NCBI RefSeq assembly: GCF_003429005.1
Contig: NZ_QVQV01000007.1
Location: 248,001 to 312,000, forward strand
Length of the DNA: 64,000 bases
DNA from: Paraburkholderia sp. DHOC27
GTDB taxonomy: Bacteria > Pseudomonadota > Gammaproteobacteria > Burkholderiales > Burkholderiaceae
Reading direction: 5' to 3'
Shown here: in pieces, positions 62,106 through 64,000 of the stretch
Position numbering within the stretch: position 1 is the first letter of the stretch
Layout of the letters: each line of letters begins with the position of its first letter
Program-made: the position numbers and the translations under genes
Notes under the pieces: model-generated
Databases searched by the model: none
Told to the model about the DNA's origin: nothing
The model's input: the letters and a program-made list of their open reading frames with translations, nothing else

Positions 62106-63689
62106 TCACTCCCACTCAATCGTCGCCGGCGGCTTTCCCGAGATGTCATACACGACGCGGTTGATCCCCCGCACTTCGTTGATGATCCGGTTCGACACGT
62201 GGCCCAGCAGTTCATGCGGCAGATGCGCCCAGTGCGCAGTCATGAAGTCCAGCGTCTGCACGGCGCGCAACGCCACGACGTACTCATAGGTACGCCCATC
62301 GCCCATCACGCCCACGCTCTTCACCGGCAGGAACACCGCGAAGGCCTGGCTCGTCAGGTCGTACCATGACTTGCCGGTTTCCTTGTCGATGAAGGTGCGC
62401 AGCGTCTCGATGAAAATCGCGTCCGCGCGGCGCAGCAGATCCGCAAAATCACGCTTCACTTCGCCGAGAATCCGCACGCCCAGACCCGGGCCCGGGAACG
62501 GGTGGCGATACACCATCGCCGGCGGCAGACCCAGCTTCACGCCCAGTTCGCGCACTTCGTCCTTGAACAGTTCGCGCAGCGGTTCGAGCAGCTTGAGATT
62601 CAGCGTCTCCGGCAAGCCGCCCACGTTGTGGTGGCTCTTGATGGTCTGCGTGGCCTTCTTGCCCTTGCCGGCCGATTCGATCACGTCCGGATAGATCGTG
62701 CCCTGCGCGAGCCACTTCGCATCCGTCAGCTTGCCCGCTTCTGTCTGGAACACTTCCACGAATTCCGCGCCGATGATCTTGCGCTTCGCTTCGGGATCGG
62801 TCACACCAGCGAGCTTCGAGAGAAACACTTCGCTCGCGTCGACGTGAATCACCTTGACGCCAAGGTGATCGGCAAACGTCGCCATCACCTGCTCGGCTTC
62901 GTTCAGACGCAGCAGGCCGTGATCGACGAACACGCACGTGAGTTGATCGCCAATCGCGCGATGCAGCAGCGCTGCCGCCACCGACGAATCCACGCCACCC
63001 GAGAGGCCGAGGATTACGTGCTCTTTGCCCACCTGCTCGCGAATCTTCGCGACCGCCTCATCGACGTAATGGCCCATCTCCCAATCGGGTTGCGCGCCGC
63101 AGATCTTCAGCACGAAGCGCTCGAGCATGGCGCGCCCCTGCACCGTGTGCGTGACTTCCGGGTGCCATTGCAGGCCATAGAAATGACGCGTCTCGTCGGC
63201 CATCGCGGCGATCGGACACGATTCGGTGGACGCCATCAACTGGAAGCCCGGCGGCATTTCCAGCACCTTGTCGCCGTGGCTCATCCACACCTTCAACATG
63301 CCGTGGCCTTCCGGCGTCGTGAAATCGCTGATGCCTTCCAGCAGGCTCGTATGATTGCGCGCCCGCACTTCGGCATAACCGAATTCGCGCAGATGGCCGT
63401 TGTCCACCTTGCCGCCGAGCTGCTCGGCCATCGCCTGCATGCCGTAGCAAATGCCGAGCACCGGCACGCCAAGTTCGAACACCGCTTGCGGTACGCGCGG
63501 CGTGTCGGTCTCGGTGACCGAACTCGGGCCGCCGGAGAGGATCACGCCCTTCGGCGCAAAGTCGCGAATGAACGCGGCGTCCACATCGTACGGATGGATT
63601 TCCGAGTACACGTTCGCCTCGCGGACGCGACGTGCAATCAGTTGGGTGACTTGCGAACCGAAGTCGAGAATCAGGATCTTGTCATGCAT
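62106..63689 (-). CDS. guaA: GMP synthase (glutamine-hydrolysing)
   Basis: This 527-residue cytosolic enzyme converts XMP to GMP with glutamine and ATP, the last step of GMP synthesis. The N-terminal class I glutamine amidotransferase has the nucleophile in GICYGMQAMA. The ATP-pyrophosphatase domain has the PP-loop GLSGGVDSSVAAAL. The C-terminal dimerisation domain ends VYDISGKPPATIEWE, the universal GuaA tail. I chose ATG 63689 (MHDKILILDFGSQ), the family start, over an upstream in-frame start at 63707. guaB is not in the window. Confidence 0.97.
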   Translation of the reverse strand: MHDKILILDFGSQVTQLIARRVREANVYSEIHPYDVDAAFIRDFAPKGVILSGGPSSVTETDTPRVPQAVFELGVPVLGICYGMQAMAEQLGGKVDNGHLREFGYAEVRARNHTSLLEGISDFTTPEGHGMLKVWMSHGDKVLEMPPGFQLMASTESCPIAAMADETRHFYGLQWHPEVTHTVQGRAMLERFVLKICGAQPDWEMGHYVDEAVAKIREQVGKEHVILGLSGGVDSSVAAALLHRAIGDQLTCVFVDHGLLRLNEAEQVMATFADHLGVKVIHVDASEVFLSKLAGVTDPEAKRKIIGAEFVEVFQTEAGKLTDAKWLAQGTIYPDVIESAGKGKKATQTIKSHHNVGGLPETLNLKLLEPLRELFKDEVRELGVKLGLPPAMVYRHPFPGPGLGVRILGEVKRDFADLLRRADAIFIETLRTFIDKETGKSWYDLTSQAFAVFLPVKSVGVMGDGRTYEYVVALRAVQTLDFMTAHWAHLPHELLGHVSNRIINEVRGINRVVYDISGKPPATIEWE

Positions 63690-63726
63690 GGCAGCGGACG
63701 GCATCAAAAGTGAACGAATAAGGAAA

Positions 63727-63745
63727 GCCGCGCACGTGGCGCGGC
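63727..63745. terminator. GC-rich hairpin upstream of guaA
   Basis: GCCGCGC (63727-63733) and GCGCGGC (63739-63745) pair around ACGTG. On the minus strand it is followed by TTTCCTTATT, so it could end transcription of the upstream gene. The T-run is poor. Confidence 0.35.
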
Positions 63746-63886
63746 GTTGAATGCAACGCTGCCCGACCTCTCAGGCCGCTCTGGCCTGGATGAGCAGCAC
63801 GATGTCTGGAAGCGAACCGGCGTGCCGTGAAGCACGCGTGCAGACGGAAACCGGGGGCAACGGCAAGTGGCGTGAAAAACTTGCCC

Positions 63887-64000
63887 TCAGCCATGAAACG
63901 GTGGCCGCGGCGCGCCCGGTGCATCCGCAGCGGAATTGCGTGCGTCAGTGTCGCTCGCCGAGAGCGGCGCCTTGCGGTCGCCGGCCAGATAATCGGCTTC
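63887..64000 (-). CDS. 3' end of an unidentified protein gene (5' part outside window)
   Basis: Reading the minus strand from 64000 gives 37 residues (EADYLAGDRKAPLSASDT...) ending APRPPFHG and a TGA at 63887-63889. The Ala/Pro-rich tail looks disordered and identifies no family. It is not the C-terminus of IMP dehydrogenase. It lies on the guaA strand, 197 bases upstream of guaA. Confidence 0.5.
   Translation of the reverse strand, partial: EADYLAGDRKAPLSASDTDARNSAADAPGAPRPPFHG

Noticed and set aside
1..64000. CRISPR arrays, tRNA or rRNA genes, and insertion-sequence transposases
   Set aside because: Both strands were read for regularly spaced repeats, tRNA-like cloverleafs and transposase motifs; none was found. 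The tandem repeats at 20809 and 30861 have no spacers.

Overview
The window is a high-GC, tightly packed bacterial chromosome segment that most resembles the Burkholderia/Paraburkholderia group (Betaproteobacteria). The indications are G/C-ending codons, many LysR, TetR, MarR and AraC regulators, DUF4148 and DUF3034 proteins, a split ben operon and a guaA neighbourhood. This placement comes from gene content only, since no rRNA or tRNA gene is present.

Region 1 (1-7700, minus strand) is a nitrogen-scavenging operon. It runs urtABCDE-type ABC transporter, formamidase (fmdA), an AmiC-type cytosolic amide sensor and an AmiR-type ANTAR antiterminator that is cut by the window start. Its leader holds a good promoter, two hairpins with A-N-N-G-N-N hexaloops and an overlapping intrinsic terminator. 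This is the architecture expected of an ANTAR-controlled attenuator, so the last gene probably controls read-through into the whole operon.

Region 2 (7.7-14.6 kb) holds a DoxX/epimerase pair divergent from a TetR gene with two operator palindromes. It is followed by a four-gene set: a DUF3034 protein, an exported truncated haemoglobin, an exported cupredoxin and a membrane GGDEF-EAL protein. Together these suggest an envelope redox or gas signalling unit. Region 3 (14.6-23 kb) is an RND efflux system (NodT-type lipoprotein, adaptor, pump) divergent from a heavy-metal-type two-component system, with short tandem repeats in between.

Region 4 (23-31 kb) is patchy accessory DNA. It contains an SDR, an AhpD-like/cupin/amine oxidase/LysR run, a tautomerase followed by a decayed TetR pseudogene, and a low-GC orphan two-TM protein (29196-30497) with a beta-rich C-terminus, the most unusual coding region here. 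Region 5 (31-49 kb) contains stand-alone redox enzymes, each beside a regulator: a cyclic-nucleotide-binding/thioredoxin-reductase-like fusion without the redox CxxC, two MDR-family dehydrogenases, a 969-residue winged-helix/ATPase regulator, an isochorismatase-type hydrolase, several SDRs and an FAH-family hydrolase.

Region 6 (49-61.5 kb) is catabolic. A probable six-gene operon encodes a tautomerase, a small YciI/muconolactone-isomerase-like protein, a MarR regulator and a three-subunit molybdenum hydroxylase (2Fe-2S, Moco, triheme cytochrome c), divergent from a LysR gene. Next to it lies a BenM-type regulator divergent from benABCD, with ATAC-N7-GTAT operators between them, and a Tat-type exported crotonase. 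The benzoate dioxygenase genes should convert benzoate to catechol; no catechol-cleavage gene is seen in the window. The window ends with the housekeeping gene guaA, its terminator, and the 3' end of one more minus-strand gene.
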